Source of the DNA: Candidatus Eremiobacterota bacterium | GTDB taxonomy: Bacteria > Vulcanimicrobiota > Vulcanimicrobiia > Vulcanimicrobiales > Vulcanimicrobiaceae | Reading direction: 5' to 3' | Length of the DNA stretch: 64,000 nucleotides | NCBI GenBank assembly: GCA_019235885.1 | Contig: JAFAKB010000071.1 | Location: 78,643-142,642, forward strand | In this document: positions 44,453 to 52,363 of the stretch, piece by piece | Numbering within the stretch: the stretch's first letter is position 1 | Layout of the letters: the number at the start of each line of letters is the position of its first letter | Position numbers and translations under genes: made by a program | The notes under the pieces: generated by a model | Seen by the model: the letters and a program-made list of their open reading frames with translations, nothing else | Database searches by the model: none | Told to the model about the DNA's origin: nothing

Positions 44453-45879
44453 GAACCCGTGGTGAGGGATTCCGGCTCGGCCGGCAGGCTGACCGCGAAC
44501 ACCGAGCCGCCGCCCGGCCGCCGCCGCGCCGCCACCGTGCCGCCGTGGACGCGGGCGATGCTGCGCACGATCGCCAGCCCGAGCCCGGTCCCTTCGGTCG
44601 TGCGCGCGTGGGCCGGGTCGCCGCGGAAGAAGCGGTCGAACAAGCGGTCTGCCGCGAGGTCGTCGATCCCCCGCCCGGTGTCGGCGACCTCGACGACGGC
44701 GCGGCCGTCGTCGTGCCGCAGGGTCACTTCGACGTTCCCGGCGTCGGTGAACTTGATCGCGTTGTCGACGAGGTTGCCGACGAGCTGCCGCAGCAGCCCG
44801 GCGTCGCCGATCACGATCGTGCGCGCGTCCGCCGGATGGTGCGAATCGAGCGCGAGCCCTTTGGCGGCGGCGCGCTCGCGCTCGTGCGCGACGACGTCGT
44901 CGACCAGCCGTTCCAGGACCAGCGGCTCTTTCGGGATCGCGTCGCCGGCCTCGGCTTTCGCGAGCGTGAGCATCCCGGAGACCATCCCCGCGAGCCGGCC
45001 GCTCTCGTCGGCGATCGCCGCGAGCGAATGCTTCAGCACCTCGGGATCGCGGTCGCCCCAGCGCTGCAGCATCTGCGCGTTCGAGTGGATGACGGTGAGC
45101 GGCGTGCGCAGCTCGTGCGAGGCGTCGCTGATGAACTGCCGCTCGCGCGCGAACGCCGACTGCAGGCGGTCGAGCATCGCGTCGAACGCGTCGGCGAGCC
45201 GGCCGACCTCGTCGCGCCGCTGCCAGCGCAGGCGCCGGTCGAGCCGTTCGGAACCGATCTCGGAGACCTCGCTGGTGAGCCGCTCGATCGGGTCGATCGC
45301 CGAGCGCGCGATGAAGTACGACGCGACGACGATGACGATCATCGCCAGCAACGTCGTCTCGACCAGGATCGTGCGCGCGCGCGCGATCAGCTCGTCGACG
45401 ATGTCGAGCCGTTCGCCGGCGTGCGCGATGGCGATCGGGCGGCCCGTGACGTCGACCAGCACGCGGTTCAGCACCAGCATCGTCCCCGGCCGGTTGCCCC
45501 CGATTCGCAGCTCGTCGTACTCGTGATCGCTCCCCTGCGGGACGAACGGCGGAAACGCGAAGCCGCCGAGATTCGAGCTCTTGCCGAGGACCTGCCCGCG
45601 CACGGTGTCGATCTGCACGTACTGGTTCGCCGACGCCCAGCGGTCGAGCGTCGCGCGGTCGGCGAGCGTGGTGAGCGGCGCGGTCTCTTCGGCGAACGGA
45701 AACGTCGCGGCTTCGCGCGCGATGTTCTCGATCTGGTCGGCGGTCTGCGCGAGGTTCAGCCGGGCCTGGTCGATCAGCAGCGAGCGAAACGCGAAGTCGA
45801 TCGCGACCGCGCCGAGCGCGACGACGAGCAGGATCAGCGCGGCGTAGAGCGCCGCGATCCGCGTCCGCAGGCTGCTCAT
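44449..45879 (-). CDS. Sensor histidine kinase
   Basis: A 476-aa membrane sensor kinase: TM helix at about residues 11-31, a periplasmic domain of about 130 residues, second TM helix near 178-197 (TTLLAMIVIVVASYFIA), HAMP, then HisKA with DASHELRTPLTVIHS (phospho-acceptor His), and HATPase_c with N box NLVDNAIKF, G1 DTGRGI and G2 GTGLGLAI. It follows its response regulator by 22 bases. Signal unknown; a cell-envelope stimulus is plausible from the linked ECF sigma factor and adhesin-like genes. Confidence 0.93.
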   Translation of the reverse strand: MSSLRTRIAALYAALILLVVALGAVAIDFAFRSLLIDQARLNLAQTADQIENIAREAATFPFAEETAPLTTLADRATLDRWASANQYVQIDTVRGQVLGKSSNLGGFAFPPFVPQGSDHEYDELRIGGNRPGTMLVLNRVLVDVTGRPIAIAHAGERLDIVDELIARARTILVETTLLAMIVIVVASYFIARSAIDPIERLTSEVSEIGSERLDRRLRWQRRDEVGRLADAFDAMLDRLQSAFARERQFISDASHELRTPLTVIHSNAQMLQRWGDRDPEVLKHSLAAIADESGRLAGMVSGMLTLAKAEAGDAIPKEPLVLERLVDDVVAHERERAAAKGLALDSHHPADARTIVIGDAGLLRQLVGNLVDNAIKFTDAGNVEVTLRHDDGRAVVEVADTGRGIDDLAADRLFDRFFRGDPAHARTTEGTGLGLAIVRSIARVHGGTVAARRRPGGGSVFAVSLPAEPESLTTGS

Positions 45880-45901
45880 GGTGCTCGCGCGCCGAAAACC
45901 G

Positions 45902-46606
45902 CTAATCTTTGAGCGCGTAGCCCACGCCGCGCACGGTCTGGATCAGCTTCTCCTCGAACGGGTCGTCGATCTTGCCGCGCAGGTAGCGGATGTAGACGTC
46001 GATCAAGTTGGAGTCGCCCAGGAAATCGCTCCCCCACACGCCGTTGAAGAGCTCGTCGCGCGAGTGGACCTTGTTGCGGTGCAGCAGCAGGTACTCCAGC
46101 AGCGCGTACTCTTTGGCCGTCAGGTGGATCGCGGTGCCGCCGCGCGTCACCTCGTGCCGGTCGCGGTCCATCAGCAAGTCCTTGACCGTCAGCACGTTCT
46201 CGTGCGGGTCGCGGTCGCGCAGCCGCGCGCGGATCCGCGCCAGCAGCTCTTCGATCGAGAACGGCTTGACGACGTAGTCGTCGGCGCCTTTGTCGAGCCC
46301 GGCGACGCGGTCGGGGATGCGGTCCTTCGCGGTCAGCATGATGATCGGGACGCGGGATTTCGCGCGCACGCGCGAGGCCACTTCGAGCCCGTCGAGCTTC
46401 GGCAGCATCAGGTCGAGCACGACCAGATCGGGTTCTTTGAGCGCCTTCTCGAGGCCCGAGAGGCCGTCGGCGGCGGTGTCGACCTCGTAGCCTTCGTGCT
46501 CGAGCTCGAGCTTGAGGACGCGCGTGATCTGCGCGTCGTCCTCGACCAGCAGAATCTTGTACTTGCGGCGTTCCTCCGGCGGGGCCGGGGCCGGCGTCGC
46601 GCTCAC
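45902..46606 (-). CDS. OmpR-family response regulator
   Basis: A 234-aa response regulator. ILLVEDD (about residues 20-26) supplies the acidic pocket, LDLMLPKLDG the phospho-acceptor Asp, MLTAKD the Thr, and VVKPF the Lys. The C-terminal OmpR winged helix contains LTAKEYALLEYLLLHRNKV and the recognition segment SNLIDVYIRYLRGKI. GTG start at 46606 overlaps the two-TM gene stop. Pairs with the kinase downstream. Confidence 0.93.
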   Translation of the reverse strand: MSATPAPAPPEERRKYKILLVEDDAQITRVLKLELEHEGYEVDTAADGLSGLEKALKEPDLVVLDLMLPKLDGLEVASRVRAKSRVPIIMLTAKDRIPDRVAGLDKGADDYVVKPFSIEELLARIRARLRDRDPHENVLTVKDLLMDRDRHEVTRGGTAIHLTAKEYALLEYLLLHRNKVHSRDELFNGVWGSDFLGDSNLIDVYIRYLRGKIDDPFEEKLIQTVRGVGYALKD

Positions 46607-46962
46607 TTCGCCTCGACGCGGCCCGGTGAGGACGGAACGGTGATGGTCGAGAGCCACCAGGCGGCCGAGACGCCGATCGCCAGCCACAGCACGACGTAGT
46701 CGGAGCTCAGCCCGGCGGTCTGCACCGCGTCGGAGAGCGTCGCGACGATCCGCTCGCCGGCGTGCGGCGTCGCGGCGACGATCCAGGCTACCCAGGCGGC
46801 CAGCGCGACGAACGTTCCGAGCAGCCACACTTCCCACGGGCGAGCGGCGGGCTCGGGGCGGTAGACCGTCGCCGCCATCACGCGCGCGTGGAAATCGGCC
46901 GGCGGTTCCTCCAGCGGGAGGGCGGCTAGCGCGAGGTCGAGGGCGTCGTCGTCGTAGCTCAT
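46603..46962 (-). CDS. Two-TM protein in the anti-sigma-factor position
   Basis: A 119-aa protein with an acidic cytoplasmic N-terminus of about 45 residues (YDDDALDLALAALPLEEPP) and two transmembrane helices (LLGTFVALAAWVAWIVAA and YVVLWLAIGVSAAWWLS). It has no zinc-finger HCC motif. It overlaps the ECF sigma gene start-stop by four bases, the usual place for an anti-sigma factor, and that role is inferred from position and membrane topology only. Confidence 0.65.
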   Translation of the reverse strand: MSYDDDALDLALAALPLEEPPADFHARVMAATVYRPEPAARPWEVWLLGTFVALAAWVAWIVAATPHAGERIVATLSDAVQTAGLSSDYVVLWLAIGVSAAWWLSTITVPSSPGRVEAK

Positions 46963-47525
46963 GCGGTCAGGGCCTTCCGTAGTTGTTCTTTCGCCCGAAA
47001 GAGGTGTGTTTTCACCGTTCCCAGCGGAAGGTTTAACACGGTTGCAATCTCTTCGTATTGCTTTCCTTGCAGGTGGTAGAGGGTGATGACGGTCCGGTAC
47101 TTCTCGGGCAGGCCGTCGATCGCGGCCCGCAGCCGCTCCGCCTCGTCGCTGCGCTCGGCGAGCAGCTCCGGCCCGGCCGCCGAGTCGGCGCGGTCCGGCA
47201 GCTCCTCGCCGGAGAAGCGCTTGCGCTTGGCGAGCCGGTCGCAGCAGGCCCGGTAGCAGATGGTGAAGATCCAGGTCGAGAACTTGGCGCCGGGCCGGAA
47301 CGTCGCGAGCGCCCGGTAGGCCTTCAGGAACGCCTCCTGCGCGGCGTCCTCCGCCTCGGTGCGGTCGTGCAGCGTTCGCACGGCCAGGTGGTAGACGGCG
47401 CGCTGGTAGCGCGAGACGAGCTCGCCGAAGGCCTCGGAACGGCCGGCCAGGGTGGCCGCGATCAGCGCCTGGTCGTCTTCGACCGGCGCGGTTAGCGGGG
47501 GGTCCACCGCGAGGGCGAGTCCCAT
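46959..47525 (-). CDS. ECF-type RNA polymerase sigma factor
   Basis: A 188-aa sigma-70 family protein of the ECF group. Region 2 contains AEDAAQEAFLKAYRAL and FSTWIFTICYRACCDRL (about residues 65-105). Region 4 has LPEKYRTVITLYHLQGKQYEEIA and the recognition helix LPLGTVKTHLFRAKEQL. GGGAG precedes ATG 47525. It heads an operon with a two-TM protein and a two-component system. A mirror-image ECF promoter pair upstream indicates that it drives its own operon and the divergent gene. Confidence 0.93.
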   Translation of the reverse strand: MGLALAVDPPLTAPVEDDQALIAATLAGRSEAFGELVSRYQRAVYHLAVRTLHDRTEAEDAAQEAFLKAYRALATFRPGAKFSTWIFTICYRACCDRLAKRKRFSGEELPDRADSAAGPELLAERSDEAERLRAAIDGLPEKYRTVITLYHLQGKQYEEIATVLNLPLGTVKTHLFRAKEQLRKALTA

Positions 47526-47535
47526 CGTGCTCCCA

Positions 47536-47563
47536 TGTACGCCCGAGCGACCCGGCGGTTTCG
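47536..47563 (-). promoter_or_regulatory. ECF-type promoter of the sigma-factor operon
   Basis: Minus strand: CGAAAC (47563-47558), 16-base spacer, CGTACA (47541-47536), followed by TGGGAGCACG and the ATG at 47525. The motif is identical in order and spacing to the plus-strand promoter, as expected for autoregulation by the encoded ECF sigma factor. Confidence 0.65.
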
Positions 47564-47564
47564 C

Positions 47565-47592
47565 CGAAACTCCCTGCCGCGCCGGTCGTACA
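47565..47592 (+). promoter_or_regulatory. Divergent ECF-type promoter
   Basis: Plus strand: CGAAAC (47565-47570), 16-base spacer, CGTACA (47587-47592), then TGGGGC and ATG 47599. The start of transcription would fall at the start codon, so the mRNA may be leaderless. The outer halves form a perfect 10-bp inverted repeat (CCCATGTACG 47532-47541 / CGTACATGGG 47587-47596). Confidence 0.65.
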
Positions 47593-47598
47593 TGGGGC

Positions 47599-48507
47599 AT
47601 GATTTCCCGCTCGACCCTCATCGCGGCCTTGGTCGTCATCGAGCTCGTCATCGTCGCCGCCGCCGGGCGCGCGGTCAGCGGCCACTCGTCGCACTGGAAC
47701 TTCGGCGGAGCGTTCGCGGACCAGCCGCCCGTGGTGACGCGGATCGACCAGACCTTCGAAACCGGCGCTGCGCCGCACGTCGTCCTCGACGTCGACAACG
47801 CAACCGTCACGGTGGAAGCGGCGGCGGGGACGAGCGTCCACGTCGCCGGCGTCATGCGCTACACCCATTGGCGCTCCGGGGTGAAACCGGCCCTCACGGC
47901 GCTCCGCACGGCGGACGGCGTGCGGGTAGCCGCCGAGTCCGGGCTGACGTACACCCGGTCGCTGGAACGCGAGGTGCGCATCACCGTGCCGCCCGGCGCG
48001 CAGGTCGAGGTCCTCAGCGCCGCGTCGGTCGTCGCGAGCGGGTTGCGCGGAAAGCTCATCGCCCGGCTCGGCGACGGTCCGGTGAAGGTCGACAACCACC
48101 GCGGCGACCTCGACGTGACGACCTCCTCGGGCGACGTCGACCTGGTCGACGTGCAGGCGTCGGCGCTTGCGCTTCGCTCCGACGATGGGGACTTCAGGCT
48201 GACCTCCGCGGGCGGCGACCAGATCGACGCGCACACCGCGTCCGGGAAGATCACCGCGGTCGATCTGCGCGCGGTCGACGGAGCGCTGCGAACCGACGAC
48301 GGCCACATCGACGTTGGGTTCGCCTCGCAGTCCGACGCCGCGGTGAATCTCCACACCTCCGACGGCCGTATCACCGGCGTCGGCGCCGCGAAGCCGGACA
48401 CGGACGGCCCCGACAGCCGCTCGCTGCGGCTCGGATCGGCCCGCGGCCACTTCACCGTCGCCACCGGCAGCGGTTCGATCTCGGTCACCCAAGGAGCCAG
48501 CGTCTAA
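47599..48507 (+). CDS. DUF4097 family membrane-anchored protein
   Basis: A 302-aa protein with an N-terminal TM/signal helix (LIAALVVIELVIVAAAG) and a beta-rich exterior made of repeated short strands: LDVDNATVTVEAAAGTSVH, HRGDLDVTTSSGDVDLVDV, LALRSDDGDFRLTS and SGSISVTQGASV. This is the DUF4097 putative-adhesin pattern. It is transcribed divergently from the ECF operon through a matching promoter, so it is a likely direct target of that sigma factor. Confidence 0.82.
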   Translation: MISRSTLIAALVVIELVIVAAAGRAVSGHSSHWNFGGAFADQPPVVTRIDQTFETGAAPHVVLDVDNATVTVEAAAGTSVHVAGVMRYTHWRSGVKPALTALRTADGVRVAAESGLTYTRSLEREVRITVPPGAQVEVLSAASVVASGLRGKLIARLGDGPVKVDNHRGDLDVTTSSGDVDLVDVQASALALRSDDGDFRLTSAGGDQIDAHTASGKITAVDLRAVDGALRTDDGHIDVGFASQSDAAVNLHTSDGRITGVGAAKPDTDGPDSRSLRLGSARGHFTVATGSGSISVTQGASV

Positions 48508-48509
48508 TC

Positions 48510-49154
48510 ATGCATGACGATTCAATCATCGCGGTCGTCGCGGTCATGTTCGTCTTCGGAGCCCCGGTCGTCGCGTTCATCGTCGCGCGCGCGCTGCGGC
48601 ACCAGGAGCGGATCGAGATGATCCGCCGCGGGATCGTCCCGCCGGACTTCACCGACCGGCGCGCCTACCGGGCCTGGCGCAAGGCCGGCTCGCCGTGGCC
48701 GCCGCCGGGAGCGCAGCAGGCCGGACCGCAGCCGGGCCAGGCGCCGTGGGTGCAGCCGCCGCCCGCCGCGCCCTGGACGCCGCCGGAGGACGATCCGCAG
48801 CGCGCGCTCTTCAAGGGGATTCGCATCGCGCTGATCGGCTTCGCGCTGACGATCGGGCTGGGGGCGCTGTTCGGCGGCTTCAGCGGGAACCCGGCGGTGC
48901 TGGGCGGCTTGATTCCGATGTTCGTCGGCATCGCGCAGATCATCATCGCGCTGATCTCGGGCGCGCAGCTGCCGTGGATCGCGCCGCAGGTCACGTTCAT
49001 CCCGCCGCCGCCGCATCAGCCGGGCGCCCCGCCGCCGCCCCCGCCCCCGCCCGGGTACGGCAGCCAGCCGCCGCCGGCCCAGCCGCCGCCGTGGGCCGAG
49101 CGGCCCCGCTTCGAAGAGCTCTCCAAGCCGACGCCCCCGCCGGACGTCCGCTGA
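48510..49154 (+). CDS. Pro-rich two-segment membrane protein
   Basis: A 214-aa protein: N-terminal TM helix (IIAVVAVMFVFGAPVVAFIVA), a charged segment with RHQERIEMIRRGIVPPDF, as in DUF6249-like small membrane proteins, a Pro/Gln-rich linker, a central hydrophobic region (about residues 105-150) with two helices, and a Pro-rich tail. AAGGAG lies upstream. It follows the DUF4097 gene closely and ends in a strong terminator, so it is probably co-expressed from the ECF promoter. Confidence 0.7.
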   Translation: MHDDSIIAVVAVMFVFGAPVVAFIVARALRHQERIEMIRRGIVPPDFTDRRAYRAWRKAGSPWPPPGAQQAGPQPGQAPWVQPPPAAPWTPPEDDPQRALFKGIRIALIGFALTIGLGALFGGFSGNPAVLGGLIPMFVGIAQIIIALISGAQLPWIAPQVTFIPPPPHQPGAPPPPPPPPGYGSQPPPAQPPPWAERPRFEELSKPTPPPDVR

Positions 49155-49173
49155 ACCTCCCGGAAAAAACAAG

Positions 49174-49205
49174 GACGGGCCGCCTCGGCGGCCCGTCTGT
49201 TTTCG
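49174..49205. terminator. Strong rho-independent terminator
   Basis: GACGGGCCGCC / GGCGGCCCGTC form an almost perfect stem (10-11 bp, tiny loop), followed by TGTTTTCG on the plus strand; an A-run precedes it, so it may also act on the minus strand for the 46-aa gene. Confidence 0.85.
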
Positions 49206-49233
49206 TGTGGCTACTCCGTTCGCGAGCGGAACG

Positions 49234-49374
49234 TTAGCGGCAGGTCACGATGGCCATGGCCCATCCGGAAGCGGTACGCGTGCGGACGAGATAGCCGTGG
49301 TCAGTGCGGTCGTAGACGTGGTAGCCCGCTCGGAGCGCGTCGGCTAACGTCTTGAAGGTCACTATGCCGGGCAT
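49234..49374 (-). CDS. Small hypothetical protein (46 aa)
   Basis: A 46-aa protein, MPGIVTFKTLADALRAGYHV and then VRTRTASGWAMAIVTCR at the end. GGAGAGGAGAA precedes the ATG at 49374, which is strong support for such a short frame. It looks like one small alpha/beta unit. Convergent with the terminator at 49174. Function unknown. Confidence 0.6.
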   Translation of the reverse strand: MPGIVTFKTLADALRAGYHVYDRTDHGYLVRTRTASGWAMAIVTCR

Positions 49375-49465
49375 CTCGTTCTCCTCTCCGGCGCCGTTTG
49401 CCGACGTCGTGTACTCTATACGTTCGGCACCGGCATAGAGTTCTTCCAGGAACCTGAGCGAAATC

Positions 49466-50212
49466 ATGACAGTAATGTCTGAGCGAAGCATGACGAAAAC
49501 GTCGCTGGCGCCGAGGCTTGTCGTCGCGCTCGACGTTCCGAGCGCCGCGCACGCCGTCCGGCTGGTCGAGCGGCTCGCCCCGCTGGGCGTTCTCTTCAAG
49601 GTCGGCTACGAGGCCTTTTACGGCTTCGGCGACGCGCTTCAGGAGGCGCTCGCCGGCCATCAAGCCGGATACGCGCTCGACCTGAAGCTGCACGACATCC
49701 CCCGCACGGTGGAGGCCGCGGTTCACGCCGTGGTCCGGCCGGGGGTCCGGCTGCTGACCGTCCACGCGCTCGGCGGCGCGCAGATGCTCGAGGCCGCCGT
49801 CCGGGCGGCGGGCGAGCGCGCGGCCGAGCTCTCCATCCCCGTCCCCGAGATCTACGCGGTCACCATCCTGACCAGCATCGGCGAAGAGGATCTGGGCGAG
49901 CTGGGGCTCCTCGGCGGCCCGGGAGAGAACGCGACCCGGCTGGCCGCGCTGGCGCGCGACGCGCGCTGCGCGGGCGTGGTCTGCAGCGTGCGCGAGGTGG
50001 CGGGACTCAAGGCGTTCTTCGGCCAGGAGTTCGGCACGTTCTGCCCCGGGATTCGCCCGAGCGGGACCGCGCACGGCGACCAGAAGCGCGCGGCGACGCC
50101 GCGCGAGGCGCGCGAAGCCGGCGCCGACTACGCCGTGGTCGGCCGCCCGATCGTGGAGGACGCCGATCCGCTCGAAGCGGCGCGCGCGATCCTGGCGGAG
50201 CTGCAGGGGTGA
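49466..50212 (+). CDS. pyrF: Orotidine 5'-phosphate decarboxylase PyrF
   Basis: A 248-aa type 1 OMP decarboxylase, which makes UMP from OMP. LVVALDVPSAAHAV opens the barrel (Asp of the active site), FKVGYEAF gives the catalytic Lys, and LDLKLHDIPRTV (about residues 75-86) is the signature D-x-K-x-x-D. Later GIRPSGTAHGDQKR is the phosphate loop. ATG 49466 is listed; ATG 49490 (MTKTSLAPRL) would also suit. It overlaps pyrE by four bases. Confidence 0.94.
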   Translation: MTVMSERSMTKTSLAPRLVVALDVPSAAHAVRLVERLAPLGVLFKVGYEAFYGFGDALQEALAGHQAGYALDLKLHDIPRTVEAAVHAVVRPGVRLLTVHALGGAQMLEAAVRAAGERAAELSIPVPEIYAVTILTSIGEEDLGELGLLGGPGENATRLAALARDARCAGVVCSVREVAGLKAFFGQEFGTFCPGIRPSGTAHGDQKRAATPREAREAGADYAVVGRPIVEDADPLEAARAILAELQG

Positions 50213-50793
50213 CCGGCGCGACCGCGAGCGACCTGCTGCGCGAGCTGAAAGCGCGCGGCGCGATCCTCGCGGGGCATTTCCGGCTCTCGTCGGGCCGCCA
50301 CTCGAACCGCTTCGTGCAGAAGTTCCGCATCCTCGAAGATCCCGAGCTCGTCGAGCTCGTCGCGCGCGCGCTCGCGGGCGAAGCGCGCGCCCTGAACCCG
50401 ACGGTCGTCTTGAGCGCGGCGGTCGGCGGGATCGTGCTCGGCTACGAGACGGCGCGCCAGCTCGGCACCTTGGGAATCTTCGTCGAGAAGGAGCACGGCG
50501 TCCCCGCGCTGCGCCGCGGCTTCGCGCTCGGCCCGGGTGACCGCGCCTTCGTCGTCGAGGACGTCGTCACGACCGGCGGCTCCGTGCGCGAGGTGCTCGA
50601 GGTGGTGCGCGCGCACGGCGCGACCGTTGCCGGCGTCGGAATCGTCGTGCGCCGCGCGCCGGCCAACTTCGGCGTCCCCACCTGCGCCCTGCTCGACCTT
50701 CCGATCGAGTCCTTCGAGCCCGAGCGCTGCCCGCAGTGCGCTGCCGCAGAACCGATCGCCGAACCGGGTTCCCGGTTTTTGAACACGAAGTAG
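50209..50793 (+). CDS. pyrE: Orotate phosphoribosyltransferase PyrE
   Basis: A 194-aa type I phosphoribosyltransferase: orotate + PRPP to OMP. FRLSSGRHSNRFVQKF near the N-terminus is the substrate loop, EKEHGVPALRRGF the catalytic Lys region, and AFVVEDVVTTGGSVREVL (about residues 110-127) the PRPP-binding motif. The last 25 residues contain CPQCAAAEPI. GTG start overlaps the pyrF stop. Confidence 0.93.
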   Translation: MTGATASDLLRELKARGAILAGHFRLSSGRHSNRFVQKFRILEDPELVELVARALAGEARALNPTVVLSAAVGGIVLGYETARQLGTLGIFVEKEHGVPALRRGFALGPGDRAFVVEDVVTTGGSVREVLEVVRAHGATVAGVGIVVRRAPANFGVPTCALLDLPIESFEPERCPQCAAAEPIAEPGSRFLNTK

Positions 50794-50801
50794 CGCCGCC
50801 C

Positions 50802-51899
50802 GTGGATTACAGCAAGCTCGTTCGGCCCGAGATCGGTGCGTTCAAACCATATAAGCCCGGCACGACGGTGTCGCAGGCGAGGAAGAAGTACGGCCTCGAG
50901 TCGTTCGTGAAGCTGTCGTCGAACGAGAACCCGCTGGGGAGCTCGCCGCTCGCCGCTGCCGCGCTGCGCGCGATGGACGAGCTGCACGTGTACGTCGACG
51001 ACGAGCACGCCGAGCTGCGGCGGCGGCTGCCGGAACCGTACGGGCTCGGGATCGAGCACGTGCTGCTCGGCCACGGCTCGAACGACGTCGTGCGCACGCT
51101 GTTCGCCGCGTACGTCAGCGCAGGCGACGAGGTCGTACTGGCCGATCCGACGTTCTCGCTCTTCCCGGAAGACGCGATCCTGTTCGGCGCGACGCCGGTG
51201 AAGGTGCCGCTGCGCGACGGCGTCCACGACCTCGACGCGATGCTCGCCGCCGTCACGCCGCGCACGAAGATCGTCGTCGTCGTCGACCCGAACAATCCCA
51301 CCTCGACGCGCGTCGAGCGCGACGCGTTCGACCGCTTCGCGCGCGCGCTTCCGCCGGACGTGGTCCTTATCGTCGACCAGGCGTACCGCGAGTACATGCC
51401 GCCCGGTTCGGTGGAAGGCGTCGACTACGTGAAGTCGCGGCCGGCGACGATCGTGCTGCGCACGCACTCCAAGCTCTACGGCTTGGCTTCGCTGCGCTTC
51501 GGCTACGCGCTCGGCGATCCGGCGCTGCTGGCCTATGCGCAGCGCATTCGGCTGCCGTTCAACGTCTCGCGCCCGGCCGCGGTCGCGGCGCTCGCTGCGC
51601 TCGACGACCACGAGTTCGTGCAGCGCTCGCTGGCGACGAACGAAGCCGGCAAAGCGTACCTGTACCCGGCGCTCGCGAAGCTGGGACTGCACGTCTATCC
51701 CTCGGCGGCGAACTTCATTTCGGTCGCGGTGCCGGGGAGCGCCGACGACGCGTACGAGGCGCTGCTCGCGCGCGGGATCGTGACGCGCAGCGGCGACGCG
51801 CTCGGGATGCCGGGCCGCTTGCGGATCACGATCGGAACGCCCGAGCAGAACGCGCTGTTGATCGACGCGCTCGACTCGCTGGTCGCGGCGGTCGCGTGA
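50802..51899 (+). CDS. hisC: Histidinol-phosphate aminotransferase-like
   Basis: A 365-aa fold-type I PLP aminotransferase of the HisC group. VKLSSNENPLGSSP (about residues 37-50) is the typical HisC start motif, VVVVDPNNPTSTRV the N-P-T segment, IVDQAYREY the PLP Asp/Tyr, and RTHSKLYGLASLRFGYA the Schiff-base lysine loop. GTG 50802 gives the usual length. It would convert imidazole-acetol phosphate to histidinol phosphate; other aromatic aminotransferases share this pattern. Confidence 0.88.
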   Translation: MDYSKLVRPEIGAFKPYKPGTTVSQARKKYGLESFVKLSSNENPLGSSPLAAAALRAMDELHVYVDDEHAELRRRLPEPYGLGIEHVLLGHGSNDVVRTLFAAYVSAGDEVVLADPTFSLFPEDAILFGATPVKVPLRDGVHDLDAMLAAVTPRTKIVVVVDPNNPTSTRVERDAFDRFARALPPDVVLIVDQAYREYMPPGSVEGVDYVKSRPATIVLRTHSKLYGLASLRFGYALGDPALLAYAQRIRLPFNVSRPAAVAALAALDDHEFVQRSLATNEAGKAYLYPALAKLGLHVYPSAANFISVAVPGSADDAYEALLARGIVTRSGDALGMPGRLRITIGTPEQNALLIDALDSLVAAVA

Positions 51900-52363
51900 A
51901 CGCGACGGTCGCCGTGCGGCGCGGGACGCGCGACGACCGCAAGTTCGTGCGCGCGCTGGCGCGCAGCAGCGCGACCAGCAGCGTGTCGGCAGTGCGCGTC
52001 GCCAAGTACGACGACGTCGTCGACTCGACCGCGCGGCTGGTCGAGTTCGTCTTCAAGCGCAAGCACGACGTGCTGATCGCCGAGGAGAACGGCGAGCGGG
52101 TCGGCTTTCTGTTACTGCTCTACGACGTCCCGGACGAGGTGACGCTGACCGATCAGGCGTTCGTCGCGTACACCGCGGTCGAGCCGCACGCGCGCGGGCG
52201 CGGCGCCGGCCGCGCGCTGCTCGCGACCGCCGAAGCCCACGCGCGCGCGAACGGGCTGCGCTACGTGAGCCTCATGGTGACCGAGGACAACCTCCCGGCG
52301 CGCGCGCTGTACGAGGGCGCCGGCTTCCTCACCGAGCGCCGCATGATGACGAAGGTGCTGTGA
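51896..52363 (+). CDS. GNAT family N-acetyltransferase
   Basis: A 155-aa acetyltransferase. VEPHARGRGAGRALLATAEA (about residues 98-117; V-x5-R-G-x-G-x-G/A) is motif A for acetyl-CoA binding, and VTEDNLPARALYEGAGFLTER the motif-B end. The GTG start overlaps the hisC stop, and its own stop overlaps the permease start. Substrate unknown. Confidence 0.87.
   Translation: MNATVAVRRGTRDDRKFVRALARSSATSSVSAVRVAKYDDVVDSTARLVEFVFKRKHDVLIAEENGERVGFLLLLYDVPDEVTLTDQAFVAYTAVEPHARGRGAGRALLATAEAHARANGLRYVSLMVTEDNLPARALYEGAGFLTERRMMTKVL

Noticed and set aside
50442..51692. A long minus-strand frame across pyrE-hisC
   Set aside because: Mirror of two motif-rich genes; composition (Arg/Val/Glu repeats) typical of antisense translation.
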